Below, one piece after another: positions 21,061-31,697 of a DNA stretch of 64,000 bases. The DNA is taken from NCBI GenBank assembly GCA_963989385.1, contig OZ022506.1:66413434-66477433 (forward strand), read 5' to 3'. Under the pieces are notes generated by a model. It was not told the origin of the DNA. It saw only the letters and a list, made by a program, of their open reading frames with translations, and did not search any database. Source of the stretch: Ctena decussata (taxonomy: Eukaryota; Mollusca; Bivalvia; Lucinida; Lucinidae). Position numbers and translations under genes: made by a program. Within the stretch, counting starts at the first letter, position 1; every line of letters begins with the position of its first letter.

Positions 21061-23678
21061 AGGGCGGTTTTCGGCCAATCCTTAGTTTTTGGTAAAAGAT
21101 TTATTAGCTGTTATATAGAGTCTAACTAGCTGAAAAACGAAAAAATTGAATGAATATCTTATTCCATCTTTCAGAGAGAACGATTTTAATACGTCAGGGG
21201 TTCAAAGATTTTCGGTGACGTTTCTGTCGTTTAACGTGACGTCGCGCGAATCACAACGTTACTCCGTGGCTTGCTCTTCTTAGTACATGACATGTAATGT
21301 TTATATTGTTAAACTGTTAGAAATTGACGTTGTCTTTATTCCTAACAGACACCATTGTCGCGCAATATTTCTCTATAGAAATATTTGCCATCATAAAAAA
21401 CGTGAAACAGGCATATTTTTAGAATTCGTATTGCAAATATCTATAATACAAAAGGTAGGCAGTGCAGGCTTCTTGTGCTAACGCTACCGCTTTCACATAG
21501 TAAACGAGTTAAATTGCACAAGTATCGTACCATGGTCCCGATATGATGTTTTTTAAACCTTAGTCGATCGTTAATAGAAGATGGGCGAAAAAAAACTGGA
21601 GCTCCCGGGGAAAATATTCCCGAGAACTTGGTTTTCTCACTTGTGCGCCGGCCAAGACTCGAACTAACTGCGGTGAAACACATGATGTTTAATTATTAAT
21701 TAGGCAACGGAGACCCGTGTCTCGATATGACTGAAACTGTTGACAGGGACGTTAAAATCAATGTCATAGAAAGAAAAACGGTAAACGTAAAAAATCAAGG
21801 TGAGGGAAAAACAAGGCGAGAGAAGGAAAAGTTAAAATGCTTTAAAATGAAAAAAATCATAATGAAAATAAAAATAAAATTATTTTGTTTTTCGCCTCAG
21901 TTCTATACTATTCTAAGGTCCGATATTAAAAGAAAACGCATATTATCACTTGTTTTCAGAGTAAATTAAAGCTGGTCAGGATATAATTTTTGTCATGCCA
22001 CCATAGGACTCCTAATTCTGAAGCACGCAAACCGCCATATGTAGATCCTTCAATGGCGGCCGGTATTATTCTTTTGGAATCCGGCACCGAATTAACTGTT
22101 CCAGTTTTTAACTTAGTTTCATCAGACACAATGTGTTGCAATGTGTGATTCAGGTATCAAGACACCAATAATTGTTGCTTCCAATTGAAAGAACAAGGTA
22201 GGTGATGACCAGACAGCTCGTTCCAAGGTCTATGTCGCCGCTATCATTACACAGCAGAAGACAAAATAGAAAACGTTTGCAAAAGCAATATATAAAAAGA
22301 CACTCTAACGAGACATGCAGACTACGCATGCCTAGACCAGCCTGCTTACATTCATATCCAGTCAGGGCATGCACTTTATTATTGCATGTGAGCATAGTTT
22401 GCAATTTTGAATTTCGAACAGTGAACACCTTGCGCATGCGTGTCTGGGCATGCGAACGCAGTTATAATGTCGTATGTGCGACACTGCTTGAATACAACTG
22501 CATAGAATAACACACTTGCCCTGTGCAAAGGAAACATATGGAAATCGAATAACCACAACAGCAGCTTGATCAGGACCTCCAATATGAAAACGTAACAGAC
22601 TCAGGTCAGATTGTTTGACAAGAGAAGCTTCTTTAGGGTATGTATTGCAAATAAAGTACAATGAGTTATTGCATACACAAGTATGGACAGCATCACACAG
22701 CCACTGCCTGGACAGTTAACTGGAAAGCATAGCTGATCCGGATCAGAGAGGCTCGATCAAATTCCATATTGTCTGGTTATACATATTGTGTCCGAATATC
22801 AATGGCATAAAATTATCGGATAAACAATCATTGCCTTGCGTACGTCATATTCTTCGAAGATTGACTGCCTTATTTTACTCATCACTATCCTCGAGAGGGT
22901 AAAAATTAATACGCCTATTTGTTTACTCATCTGTATTCCTTCGCGAAATAGCAAGCGAAAAAAATATATAAAGGAAAGCAAAACGAACCAACTGATATTC
23001 AATGTTTGTAATTATATTATTACTTGGGTCTAATATAAATACAACATGTGATATTATACTGTTCTCTGTGACAAAACATTTTTCAACGCATAACCACGCT
23101 GTCAGAGTAGCCATGACGCGTCATGACCTACATTTGATACAACTTTGAATGGACCAATCAAGCAAAACACATGACCTGATGACGTAATGGTAAACAATGT
23201 AGTACCGGCTTACCCAGCAGTCCCGTATGCGACAGATCAGTATTTTAATGCTACCTATCATCGATAATGGATAAACAATAAGAAGATATACAACTTGCAT
23301 TAATTACAAACCTCGTTGCAAGCATTGGGCAAACAGTGCAGACACTAATCACATCGGTACAAAATGTGCACAAAATGAAAAATTAAAGAGAGAGAGAGGG
23401 GGGTATTGATACTTCATATACAAACACATTGTTGGATGTTGTGGAGATTGTTTTAACCTGTTTCAAACGTAAACAAATAATAATCACGTGTCATGAAAGC
23501 GAAAGTAGAAACGTTCAAAACGTTAATGTTCGGACAGATATTTTGCTCCGTGTTAACGCAAAATATTTGTCAAAGAAACTATATGACCACCACCGCTAAA
23601 TATGTATGAACTGGCTAATGGAAATTCCAGTATGAGGCATTGCGACTAGAGGAAACGCAAGTCCGCTTGCACATCCAA
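21061..23678. other. Intron sequence inside the TIR-bounded segment
   Basis: No gene recognised. GC-rich words CGTGACGTCGCGCGAATCAC near 21234 and GACGTAATGG near 23180 are CRE-like but isolated. The small overlapping frames at 22150-22660 lack splice or domain support. A GAGAGAGAGAGG run lies at 23389. Confidence 0.45.
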
Positions 23679-23734
23679 TTAAAATCTTAAAGAATTCCAT
23701 CAAGAGCAGAGAATACATTCAGAAGACGGAACAT

Positions 23735-23780
23735 GGGCCAGACTACGTAGTTTCGGCTAATAAAGCCTCTTCAGTGACCC
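23735..23780 (-). ncRNA. Hammerhead ribozyme, inverted array, copy 1
   Basis: On the minus strand: stem I GGGTCA/TGGCCC, core CTGAAGA, stem II GGCT-TTATT-AGCC, GAAA, stem III CTACGTAG and cleavage GTC. The variable seventh core base is A instead of the C of the plus array, which the hammerhead consensus allows. Confidence 0.82.
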
Positions 23781-24117
23781 TGTCAATGTCTGGCGATGAA
23801 ACAAGTGAAAAGTACACTGTAATGTTTTAATCTTAATTAGACAGATGATTCAAAGACTGATTTGTATCAAAAAGGGTCCAAATAATATATAAAACGATTG
23901 TTTAGAATATGAGTATAAACCAACCTAAAATTTCAGATTACTCAGAATATATCCTCTGGTCTCAAAGGACGAAAATAAAATATAATCTGCACTATGGATG
24001 ATGTACGGGGAGACGTTTTACGGCCGCCACACGGCACAACACCAGCTGCAGTAAGGTACAATTAAAATCTTAAAGAATTCCTTCAAGAGCAGAGAATACA
24101 TTCAGAAGAAGGAACAT

Positions 24118-24163
24118 GGGCCAGACTACGTAGTTTCGGCTAATAAAGCCTCTTCAGTGACCC
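24118..24163 (-). ncRNA. Hammerhead ribozyme, inverted array, copy 2
   Basis: Same fold, 383 bp away, again with core CTGAAGA and intact stems I and II. Retention of all pairing despite changes elsewhere in the unit suggests that the fold mattered for propagation. Confidence 0.82.
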
Positions 24164-24379
24164 AGGCAATATCTGGCGATGAAACCAGAGAAAAGTGCAT
24201 TGTAATGTTTTAATCTTAATTAGACAGATGATTCAAAGACTGATTTGTATCAAAAAGGGCCCAAATAATATATAAAACGATGGTTTAGAATATGAGTATA
24301 AACCAACCTAAAATTTCAGATTACTCAGAATATATCCTCTGAGCTCAAAGGACGAAAATAAAATATAATCTGCACTAAG

Positions 24380-25090
24380 TAGTCCGATCAACCCTTTGCG
24401 GTTCCCATGATCCTTCAGCAGGCAGAGAGATGAACGAAGACACTGGGCGTGATTACGCAAACTAATTTGAATTCGCTATTCTTATTATGACCAAGTATTG
24501 AGAAAAATATGTCATACAAAGCGATACGAGTGCAAATGGTGGAAACAATATTCCATTATTATTATTAGTAGTAGTAGTAGTATTAGGAGGAGGAGTTTTT
24601 TTCGGTCTCATCATCACGGTGTTAATAATTTTGCTACCCATGCTGTCGACCGAAACGGTACTGACTTTGAATTAAGGGCCATAACTTCATTATTTATGAC
24701 TGCAAAACAATTTGTGTTTGTGTTTTAACAGAGCTAGATGTTTGCCAAAATGGCATTATTAATATGTCTGCGCAGCCATTAACACGAGGCCCAGTATCAA
24801 AAATAAAAAGAAATGTATACTTGTTATTGCCTCTTGAGTATAGATCTAAAGTTTCATCAAAAGCCGTTCAATGGTTACTTAGTTTTAGCTTCGGACGGAC
24901 GGAAGGACGGACAGACATGGAGAAAACTATATCCTTTCGCCTTTGGAGGGGAAAACATGAAAACGCATGCTTCAGCGATGTGTGGACAACAGCTATAACT
25001 CGATGGGCCGTAAAGTCAACACCGGAATCTGAAGGAAAAGCAAGATACTGGGAAATTGCAGGACCGAGCCGTTTGCCCAACGAAACGGCG
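24380..25090. other. Intron sequence, repeat-like 3' end with GGACGGAAGGACGG
   Basis: A TAGTAGTAGTAG run lies near 24566 and GGACGGACGGAAGGACGGACAG near 24893, a common end signature of elements in this window. The frames crossing it are not credible genes. Confidence 0.45.
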
Positions 25091-25093
25091 GGC

Positions 25094-25170
25094 ACATGTA
25101 TACCTAAGGACAAAAGCTCTGCACGGATATTGAACATCCGTGCAGAACATTTGTCCTTAAGTGCATGTAT
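25094..25170. repeat. 77-bp hairpin, possible pre-miRNA or micro-MITE
   Basis: Left arm 25094-25128 and right arm 25136-25170 are complementary over 35 positions with few mismatches. CTCTGCACGGAT pairs with ATCCGTGCAGAA, and AAGGACAAA with TTTGTCCTT. The loop is ATTGAAC. Arm and loop length suit an animal pre-miRNA, but the sequence matches no miRNA I can recall. The very high pairing also fits a tiny fold-back element. Confidence 0.6.
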
Positions 25171-25529
25171 ATGAACATTGAGTGCACCTGTGCTAATCTA
25201 ATACGGTTATCCCCCTTAGGATAATCAGTGACCGGCGCCGAGTGAAAACGGATAGGCGATTTGCAACCAGTAAATTAGCATGCACATCTGTACTTACGTA
25301 TCTGTTTGCACTTATCAAATTTTAGATTCCCGAGTATTCTTAGAGATATGCAAATTCGCGACAGGTTGATCTGGTGATCTGAATCCATTCTGTTTGTGCG
25401 TTCTATCAGGTCCCTTTTCACTCGACGTCAGTTGCATAGGGATTCAGACAAGCAACAACAGCAACAGGAACCAACAAATATAACATCGTCGCCGAACTTA
25501 TACTATAAATCAAGTAATTGTTCGTCAGA

Positions 25530-25760
25530 TGGATGATTGAATAGATGAATTGTGTTTCGCAAACGTTTTAACAGTTTTCAGTCCTATCAGACCGATAGTT
25601 GAATGGGCGCATGATGACGGGGATGGCACAGCGCAGAGGTTACATGGCATGGGTCTGAATTCGGATCCACCACCGCTGGATTATACTGCTTTTATTTGTC
25701 CGACGTTGGTCTGATTTAAACCCATGCACGACCTCTGGATTATTATCTCAGAATCATACA
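25530..25760 (-). mobile_element. Diverged tRNA-derived SINE, family 1
   Basis: GATGGATGATTGAATAGATG at the left corresponds to the reverse-complemented tail. ACAGTTTTCAGTCCTATCAGAC and the GAATTCGGATCC box correspond to the body and B box of 19033-19235. Strongly eroded. Confidence 0.55.
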
Positions 25761-25764
25761 AATA

Positions 25765-26180
25765 CCGCAGACGGTAATGGACAAGCTTGCGATTACTTGT
25801 AAATATAAACCACACTGCATGTACAAAGTGGAAGGACCTTGATTAGCCTGCACATCCTCGCATTTTGACCAGCACGTTCTCTCTAGATTATACGGTATAG
25901 GAATCTTGCGACAAGTAAATATTCTGACCAGTTTGCGCGAAAGCGCAGGCTGATTTCAGTGTATCCCTCTTTTAAGGTCCATTTCACGCGATGTCAATCA
26001 AATTCACGCGGTTTTTGCAGCCTCAAAGATTCGCGTTGTGCATAGAGTTAAAAATGAACAATCAAACCTTTAAAACCGATCTCCATAGATAGTGATAGGT
26101 GAATACTCTGTCTCTCTCGCTCCTCTCTTTCTCTCTTGCCGAACCCCGCCTCAACTCGGTTATCCTCTCAAAGGAGACCC
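25765..26180. other. Intron sequence, nothing recognised
   Basis: Unassigned. A CTCTCTCTCGCTCC run near 26110-26130 sits just upstream of a SINE. Confidence 0.45.
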
Positions 26181-26184
26181 GGTA

Positions 26185-26370
26185 GCTAGGTAAAGCGCTG
26201 GCCTACTGATCTAGCGGTCCCGGGTTCGAGGCCCGCTGGAGGCAGAAAATATTTCCAATCGTAAACGGGGTTCCATTGCACACAGCCTTTCGCTATCACC
26301 CTACCATTGTCCTAATATGACTGAAATACCGTTGAAAGGGACGTAGAATGCAAGTCATCCATCCTTCCTC
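26185..26370 (+). mobile_element. tRNA-derived SINE, family 1, plus copy
   Basis: The head has an A-box-like TAGCTAGGTAAAGCGCTGG and a strong B box GGGTTCGAGGCCC. The body has GGGGTTCCATTGCACACAGC, ATATGACTGAAATACCGTTG and AAAGGGACGTAGAATGCAA, and the tail is CATCCATCC. It is probably polymerase III-derived. It is the clearest head-to-tail copy of the family here. Confidence 0.85.
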
Positions 26371-26374
26371 TCAA

Positions 26375-27100
26375 AACATACTAATCAAATTAATGATACA
26401 TGCACGCACGCAGTATCACCGTTGTGTTCATTATGCAGTCCGGTAACGGTATCTGCAAAGCGTTTTCGAATACCGCTTTTGCTCCGTATATACTCTGAGT
26501 ATACACTCGGTATCATTTCAAGGAGGCAAATGATACTTGATGACTTGGCTGGGCACGACATGTAGACTTGATGAAGACACCGTGCTCTTTGCTCATTTCT
26601 GTTACTGGTGTTGTTGTTTTCATTAAATTCTTCCGACATGATGTTGCTCAAACAACAAAATTGATGTTCAATATACATATTTTCATATATTTTCATATAT
26701 TTTTTTTGGGCATTGTCTGGACCAATTATTGATTAAAATGTTAGAAACAAACGGTGAAACCTACTATTTTACAGCAGCTGCAGACAAAAAACGTAAAATT
26801 AAAAAATGATCGCATGCGTGTACCAAGTAGAACTTTTGACAATCTGTCGGCTACTCTCTTTTTACCATCTGTACAAAAAATCGAGTTGGTACAGCCATGC
26901 GGTCATATTTTTATTTTGCAAAACTTACCTGAATTTGTTCCTTTTCTTGCATAAAGCCGCCAACATAGCGTCTTTGACGTTGCAAAATGACGTGTTTTGT
27001 GTGCGCATGCGATAGTCCTTATGTTGTTACGTTCATCAACGGTGGTGGTAATTGGCTGTGTCGAATTTCATTTTTTCCGAAATTTTAGGCCGCTGGCAAT
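26375..27100. other. Intron sequence, nothing recognised
   Basis: Unassigned. It contains a duplicated ATATTTTCATATATTTT run near 26680-26705, and short frames without support. Confidence 0.45.
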
Positions 27101-27419
27101 ACACTAGCGCACCTTGTCCTTTGTTTTATCGAATTCCATAAATATCGAAAACATATAAGTAACTCAATGTTTAACTTACGTTTTGACATACAAACGGCAT
27201 GTTAAGGGAAAAAAGGCGATATATGCATTATGCAAGTTTTTAAACTATAATTTATCAAACCTCCTTGCAAAAAATGTACCCTGCGAAATGTGCGAATATT
27301 GAAGACTCAGATCTTCCTACGCATCCGTGCTGTCTAATAAGAGTTTCTCATTTTCGCACATGCAGACTAGGAATCAAAGAGACTCTACAGAGTCTATACA
27401 GACTGTATATGCAATAATG

Positions 27420-28085
27420 CAAGGAATTTTCACTAAACTGGCTCAATGAAATTCTTCAAACCTTCGTACTATATACTCAAGAAAAATGTCTTTTAGCATG
27501 CAAATAATGGTATCATTCATAACTCCCACTCACGGATTAAGTGAGATTCAAATCTTCAACAATAGTTTGCGTCAATTGACATAGCAGATATTTTTCAATA
27601 ATTTTCTCAAAATTGGCTCTTTGAATCTTAAACAAAAGTTCACGTTATATTCTGGATAAGTATATCTTTAAGCATGTAAAAATTATAACATTCAAAGCTT
27701 CGTCTCACTAGTTTTAGTCATTTATTTCAAATAAATTTATATAGCTATTTTTTTTCGAATTCTGTTTTTCAAAATTGGTTCAATGTAATTCTTTAACAAT
27801 TTTTTTATTATATACTCGGAAGATTTGACTTTAAGCATGCAAAAGATTATTTCATTCAAAACTCCCTCCAACAGATATAGTTATAGTCGAGTCTTCAACA
27901 TTAAATGACGTCCATGCATGTAGTACATAGACCTTCCTGAAAGTTTCCCCAAACTGTCTTGTCTTAGCCTTCATAAATGCATAAGTTACAGACACAGACG
28001 AGCATACAGACATATGGACTGAAAACCGAACGCATAGACGAACACAACAGCAGGAGCCCCTTATAGTAGCACATGTAGCAACACT
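27420..28085. repeat. Degenerate tandem repeat, about 165-180-bp units, with GACAGACG end
   Basis: Units near 27435, 27613 and 27775 share AAAATTGGCTC, ATTCTT-AAC, TATATACTC, TTTTAGCATGCAAA and TCATTCAAAACTCC. The array ends in CAGACACAGACGAGCATACAGAC and CCCCTTATAGTAGCAC. The same end recurs at 28540-28625 and 28880-28930, so this is a HINE-like element and its relics. Confidence 0.6.
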
Positions 28086-28129
28086 ATGCTATTCTGTCTA
28101 TTTCAGCTACTGCTAATTGGATATGCATT

Positions 28130-28260
28130 AATACAAACAATTGTTGTTGTTGTTGTATTGCTTTACGTCCACGGTAAACAGCTATGTGCATGTCGGGACG
28201 GTCAGTTAATCTAACTACACTATTCCTGGGCAGGCTTATACCTCGTAAGCGGTTAACCGG
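28130..28260 (+). repeat. Dispersed short repeat, plus copy
   Basis: After a TTGTTGTTGTTG run comes CTTTACGTCCACGGTAAACA and ATGTCGGGACGGTCAGTTAA, the same family as 10125-10220 in the other orientation. TTTACGTCC words are shared with SINE family 1, suggesting a related 3' part. Confidence 0.6.
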
Positions 28261-29280
28261 CACTCAGTGCACATACTTCCGCCATTTACTGGCAACTGCC
28301 CTTCTTAAAACCAGACGGACGGTTACACGTATGCATACGGAGACGGGCAACAGCAGTATTTCCATAAGGTGTACGGGTACTGTTCCATGTTTTCCTCAAC
28401 CATTCTTCAAAGGGAGACATCTTCTGTTACTTCCTGTTTGCTTCTCAGGATCACGAAAACCTTCCAAAAAGGGTAACAACGATACATCCTATAAGTTTTG
28501 TTGCTGCTTTTATATAAATACATGTATTATGTAAACAAAATCAGACGGACAAACAGACATACACATACGGACAGACAAAAGATTGCATCTATGTACAAGA
28601 ACGACACACTCTTATAGTAGTAGCACCAATACGCTACTCGTCATGCCTTAGTTAACTTACACAGCTGCTTTGATATAACTGTAAAGACAAAAGACATATG
28701 GACAGGAAACCGTAAGGACAGGCAGCTGCACGGACGGACAAAAAAATGAACGAACGCAGGAACAGGCAAAGAAAAACAAAAGTATATTCCCCGTGAAGTT
28801 TTTGGATGAATGCTTGACCGGCAGAATTCAAAGTGAAGGGATTTACCCTTTTCATATGCAAAAGCAAACTACATTCGAAGAGACAGACGGACAAACAACC
28901 AGACTGACGTAGAGACGTACTCAGACGGACAACTACAGACTAAAGAAAACATAAATGTTCCAAGAGTATTTAATGTGGCTACGTACCTAAATCTTTATGG
29001 GTAATTAGAATCGGGAATAGGGAATAAGTAACCAACTTGACGCTTCTGAGTAAAGCCCCTTTCACGTAATACGCTTATGTGCCTTTCTAAGGTATGGACT
29101 CCCAGGTAAAGTCTCTTGGATATAATTCAGCATATACGCCGCTTCAGTATTCCTTATCGAAATTTATCGAAATATTCTATCTAAATCAATAAATCTAAGT
29201 CGAGGCGACGAATCGTTAACAATGGCAACCCGAATCTCAAACGTTTCTAAGTGGAGATCATGTGACAAAGAAAGCCAATG
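28261..29280. other. Intron sequence with relic element ends
   Basis: Two stretches of CAGACGGACAAACAGAC type (28540-28580, 28880-28930) and the phrase CTTATAGTAGTAGCACC repeat the end of the array at 27420-28085. No gene recognised. Confidence 0.5.
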
Positions 29281-29284
29281 ATAA

Positions 29285-29615
29285 ACTTTACTGCATCGCC
29301 GAGGTAGCCGAGGTGGACCGAATGACCGATTGAAATGCAAGCGATTTTTCGAACCAGAGTCCATGGGGACACTGACAAACGAGGCGGCAAGCTCAGTCTA
29401 TAATCGAGCGTTCTGAGGACGCTTCGCGTCGTCGGGAACGCACATATAACAAGCAAAACAAAACATTGCTAGAGACAATAGAGAAGCGGGCATAACAACA
29501 AGTGACATTGAGTGGGCCTCAAGGAAGAGTAGCTTTTAGCTAATTGTGTCACCCACTGAAAATAAAGTCTTTGTTATTATTATTTATTATTATTAGAAAC
29601 CCAATCAGAAATACT
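29285..29615 (+). mobile_element. tRNA-like SINE, family 2, with AATAAAG and TTATT tail
   Basis: The head GTAGCCGAGGTGGACCGAATG with box TTTTTCGAACCAGAGTCC resembles a tRNA Ser/Leu-type promoter. The body has GGAACGCACATATAACAAG and the 3' end reads GAAAATAAAGTCTTTG followed by TTATTATTATTTATTATT. The tail suggests reverse-transcription-mediated insertion. Confidence 0.65.
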
Positions 29616-30790
29616 GCCTTAGAACGGTCAGTAATATAGCACCCTGTGTGTAAATGTGTGGGCGTGGGGGTGTTAAACTTGTTTCACTGGATGCAGACCT
29701 CCCCCTTAGCTTCCGCAATACTTAAACTCAACCAAAACAATTACAATCTACAGAACAGGCCAAAGAAAGCATCAATTTGGACAATAAGAACAAATTTTAC
29801 GAAAAACATTAAAGGCCTGAGGTTTGCTCTATCATTATGACACCCCAATTTAATCCCCTCCAATAAACAAGCTATAAGAAAATAAAAGGCACCTCTTAAT
29901 CACCTCATTATTAGGGTCATAAAACAATGCAATGCAAAAACCACTGTTTGTCTCTGTGGCACCATTGGGATGTTTTCATAAATCTTAAAATGTAAGAGAT
30001 CAGAACAATATCTTCTTTAATATGTAAAATAGAATTTGCTTATTAGCAGTCAAAAAATAATCAAACATTAATTAAAAACAAAAGAGCAAAAATGCAAAAA
30101 TTCCAAAGACAAAAAATTTAAAAAAAAAAGAGATCTAAGGACTTTTTTTTTCTTTTTGTTGATAATAAAATATATTTTACAATATATTTTTTTGTATTAT
30201 GACTATTATTGTTTTTATTAATTTTACTTTCTTAAATTTCATTTTCTTATTTTATTTCTTTTTAATTTTTGTGTAGTAGTTAGTGAAATGCTTTGTAATT
30301 TAAAACACTAGCCCTTTATAAAAATCTCAAGTAGAGAAAATATGCAAGATTTGAAGATGAAATTTAGGTTTATGGAATTCACTGCAAACAACCAGAAGAT
30401 TTCAATTTGTGACACCTGTGTTTTGAGCAGTTTGGTGACATTAAACAAGTTTTTTTACACCTTTTGAAAACAGTGAATTTGTTAAAGTTCATCTGTTTGT
30501 ACAAGAACTGACACTATATTTTGTTGATTTCAGACTGTGATTTGTCTGTTATGGATTTCTCATTTTCAATATTTTGTTTCCACAGAGTATATTATTTTAT
30601 TTTGGTTTCGCTAATAATGAATCTGGACCGTGAAAAGGGATACATGTGAACTTTAGATTTTGTAAACTTTACCAGAATATATGTATATCTTAAATGTTTT
30701 TCTACATCAAACTTTGACGAACATGTACCAATGCCAGTAATTAAATCAATGTATCTCTGTTATTGATTTCCCCATTTTGGGCCTCCCAAA
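29595..30790. repeat. Segmental duplication, copy A
   Basis: 29595-29735 matches 31005-31150 (AGAAACC/AAACC, CAGAAATAC, GAACGGTCAG, CTGGATGCA/CTGGATTCA). 29855-30790 matches 32800-33470 (CTCCAATAAAC, CCTCATTATTAG, GAGATCAGAAC, TGTTATTGATTTCCC). The copies are diverged. No coding sequence. Confidence 0.5.
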
Positions 30791-31004
30791 GAGACTGGTG
30801 GGACATTGGTCTAGAGAAGACAGCTTAGCCAGAGAAGACTGTTTGTCGGTTTAGATAAGCATTACATAATTCACTAATGAGAAAAATCCAGGTCTTTAAA
30901 CATCTGTTTTTACCTATACAACTTTACAAAACACGACAAGAACCAAAGAGGTAAGCTATACAGGTGGCTACATTGTTAGCAGTCTAATACACACAAGAAC
31001 AACT

Positions 31005-31150
31005 GTGAAAAACCGAAACAGAAGTACCGCTTTGGAACGATCAGAAATAAATATCTGTGGGGCGGGGAAGGGGTGGGGTGAGGAGCGGGGCAAACTAGTT
31101 TAACTGGATTCAAACCCTCTCCCTCTGCTTCTGCATAGGTTGGAACATTT
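31005..31150. repeat. Segmental duplication, copy B, first part
   Basis: Diverged copy of 29595-29735, including the G-rich run GGGGCGGGGAAGGGGTGGGG and CTCTCCCTCTGCTTCTGC. Its partner part lies at 32800-33470, about 1.5 kb further away than in copy A. Confidence 0.5.
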
Positions 31151-31319
31151 AGTTAGCTCTTTGATCTGCATGATGGTTTCAAACCCCATCAATATATCCT
31201 CACAGGAAATAAACAAATATTGCAAGTGATGCATCTGTTAGATTCGTGCAACTTGGCTGGGAAAGCATTTTCCTGTATTTACATGTATGTACTTACCGTA
31301 CTTTTTTTCTTTCTTGTAG

Positions 31320-31423
31320 AACGGATGACACCTTCACCTATTCTGGCAAAAAATACCACGCCTTTGCCTGTTTGAAGTTTGAGAAACTCGGTGAAGTCTA
31401 TTATAGATATCATTCACTTGCAG
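31320..31423 (+). CDS. Secreted-protein gene, second extracellular-domain exon
   Basis: A long polypyrimidine tract ending TTCTTGTAG precedes 104 nt of open frame and donor GTAAAC. The first base completes the split Arg codon from 10427. The exon reads TDDTFTYSGKKYHAFACLKF then EKLGEVYYRYHSLA and ends in phase 1. The pattern D-x-F-x-Y-x-G-x-x-Y-x-x-F-x-C, then a Tyr-rich strand, continues the DUF7042/DUF7044-like reading of the previous exon (inference). The upstream intron is 20.9 kb. No following phase-1 exon was found in the remaining 32 kb, so the gene extends past the window, has an unrecognised small exon, or is broken by the insertions just downstream. Confidence 0.78.
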
Positions 31424-31456
31424 GTAAACCTTAGAAATATTGAACATGTCAGTATA

Positions 31457-31530
31457 CAAGGGGCGTTCAGAATGTTTTGCAAGTGACGTAATTTCTTGGT
31501 AACCACCATAAAGATTCGGATATCATCACT
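31457..31530. mobile_element. Solo end of the mariner-like family
   Basis: CAAGGGGCGTTCAG, preceded by TA, is followed by GTGACGTAATTTCTTGGTAA and CCATAAAG. This matches the reverse complement of the right end of 20109-21012 over about 60 bp. The other end is missing. It lies 33 bp after the exon. Confidence 0.7.
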
Positions 31531-31559
31531 TCTAACTTTTGCATTCCAATGTCATTGTA

Positions 31560-31697
31560 CAACCAGAATGTCCTTCTTAGGTGATTGGTCTATGATTTCC
31601 TGGAGTTGCTGATGCCATCTCATCAAAGTTCTTCCAGTGCACCTCACAGAGCCCCAGTAAGTTCCAGTGGTACCTATCCATCTCATGAGTCAGCTCT
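31560..31697 (-). pseudogene. RTE-type LINE endonuclease fragment
   Basis: On the minus strand the frame reads ELTHEMDRYHWNLLGLCEVH then WKNFDEMASATPGNHR. The pattern LLGLCEVRWK-like matches the apurinic-endonuclease (EEP) domain of RTE-clade LINEs, often mis-annotated as craniofacial development protein 2-like. About 40 codons only; dead fragment ending at the piggyBac-like TTAA. Confidence 0.7.

Larger units (their letters stand above)
23679..24378 (-). mobile_element. Retrozyme-like array, inverted copy, 1.8 units
   Basis: This is the reverse complement of the family at 1741-2823: one full 383-bp unit plus a partial one. On the minus strand it starts at TAGTGCAGATTATATTTTA (24378) and stops at AAGATTTTAATT (23679), the same unit positions where the plus array starts and stops. 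Sequence divergence from the plus array is moderate, so the two loci are independent insertions. Confidence 0.8.
21043..27122. mobile_element. Candidate 6.1-kb TIR-bounded element, type unknown
   Basis: AAAGGACAAGGTGCGCTA (21043-21060) and its exact reverse complement at 27105-27122 form an 18-bp perfect inverted pair. GACGT-rich sequence lies inside both ends. The interior carries a hammerhead array, two SINEs and a 77-bp hairpin but no transposase. I see no clear target-site duplication. It may be one composite element or two opposed relics of one family. Confidence 0.45.

Noticed and set aside
23389..23402. GAGAGAGAGAGG run as a regulatory GAGA site
   Set aside because: Simple repeat with no other promoter feature.
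24764..25174. 136-codon plus frame
   Set aside because: It spans a GGACGGACG element end and the 77-bp hairpin; no family resemblance or splice context.
26185..26260. tRNA gene
   Set aside because: The tRNA-like head is followed by a body and tail shared with four other loci, so it is a SINE.
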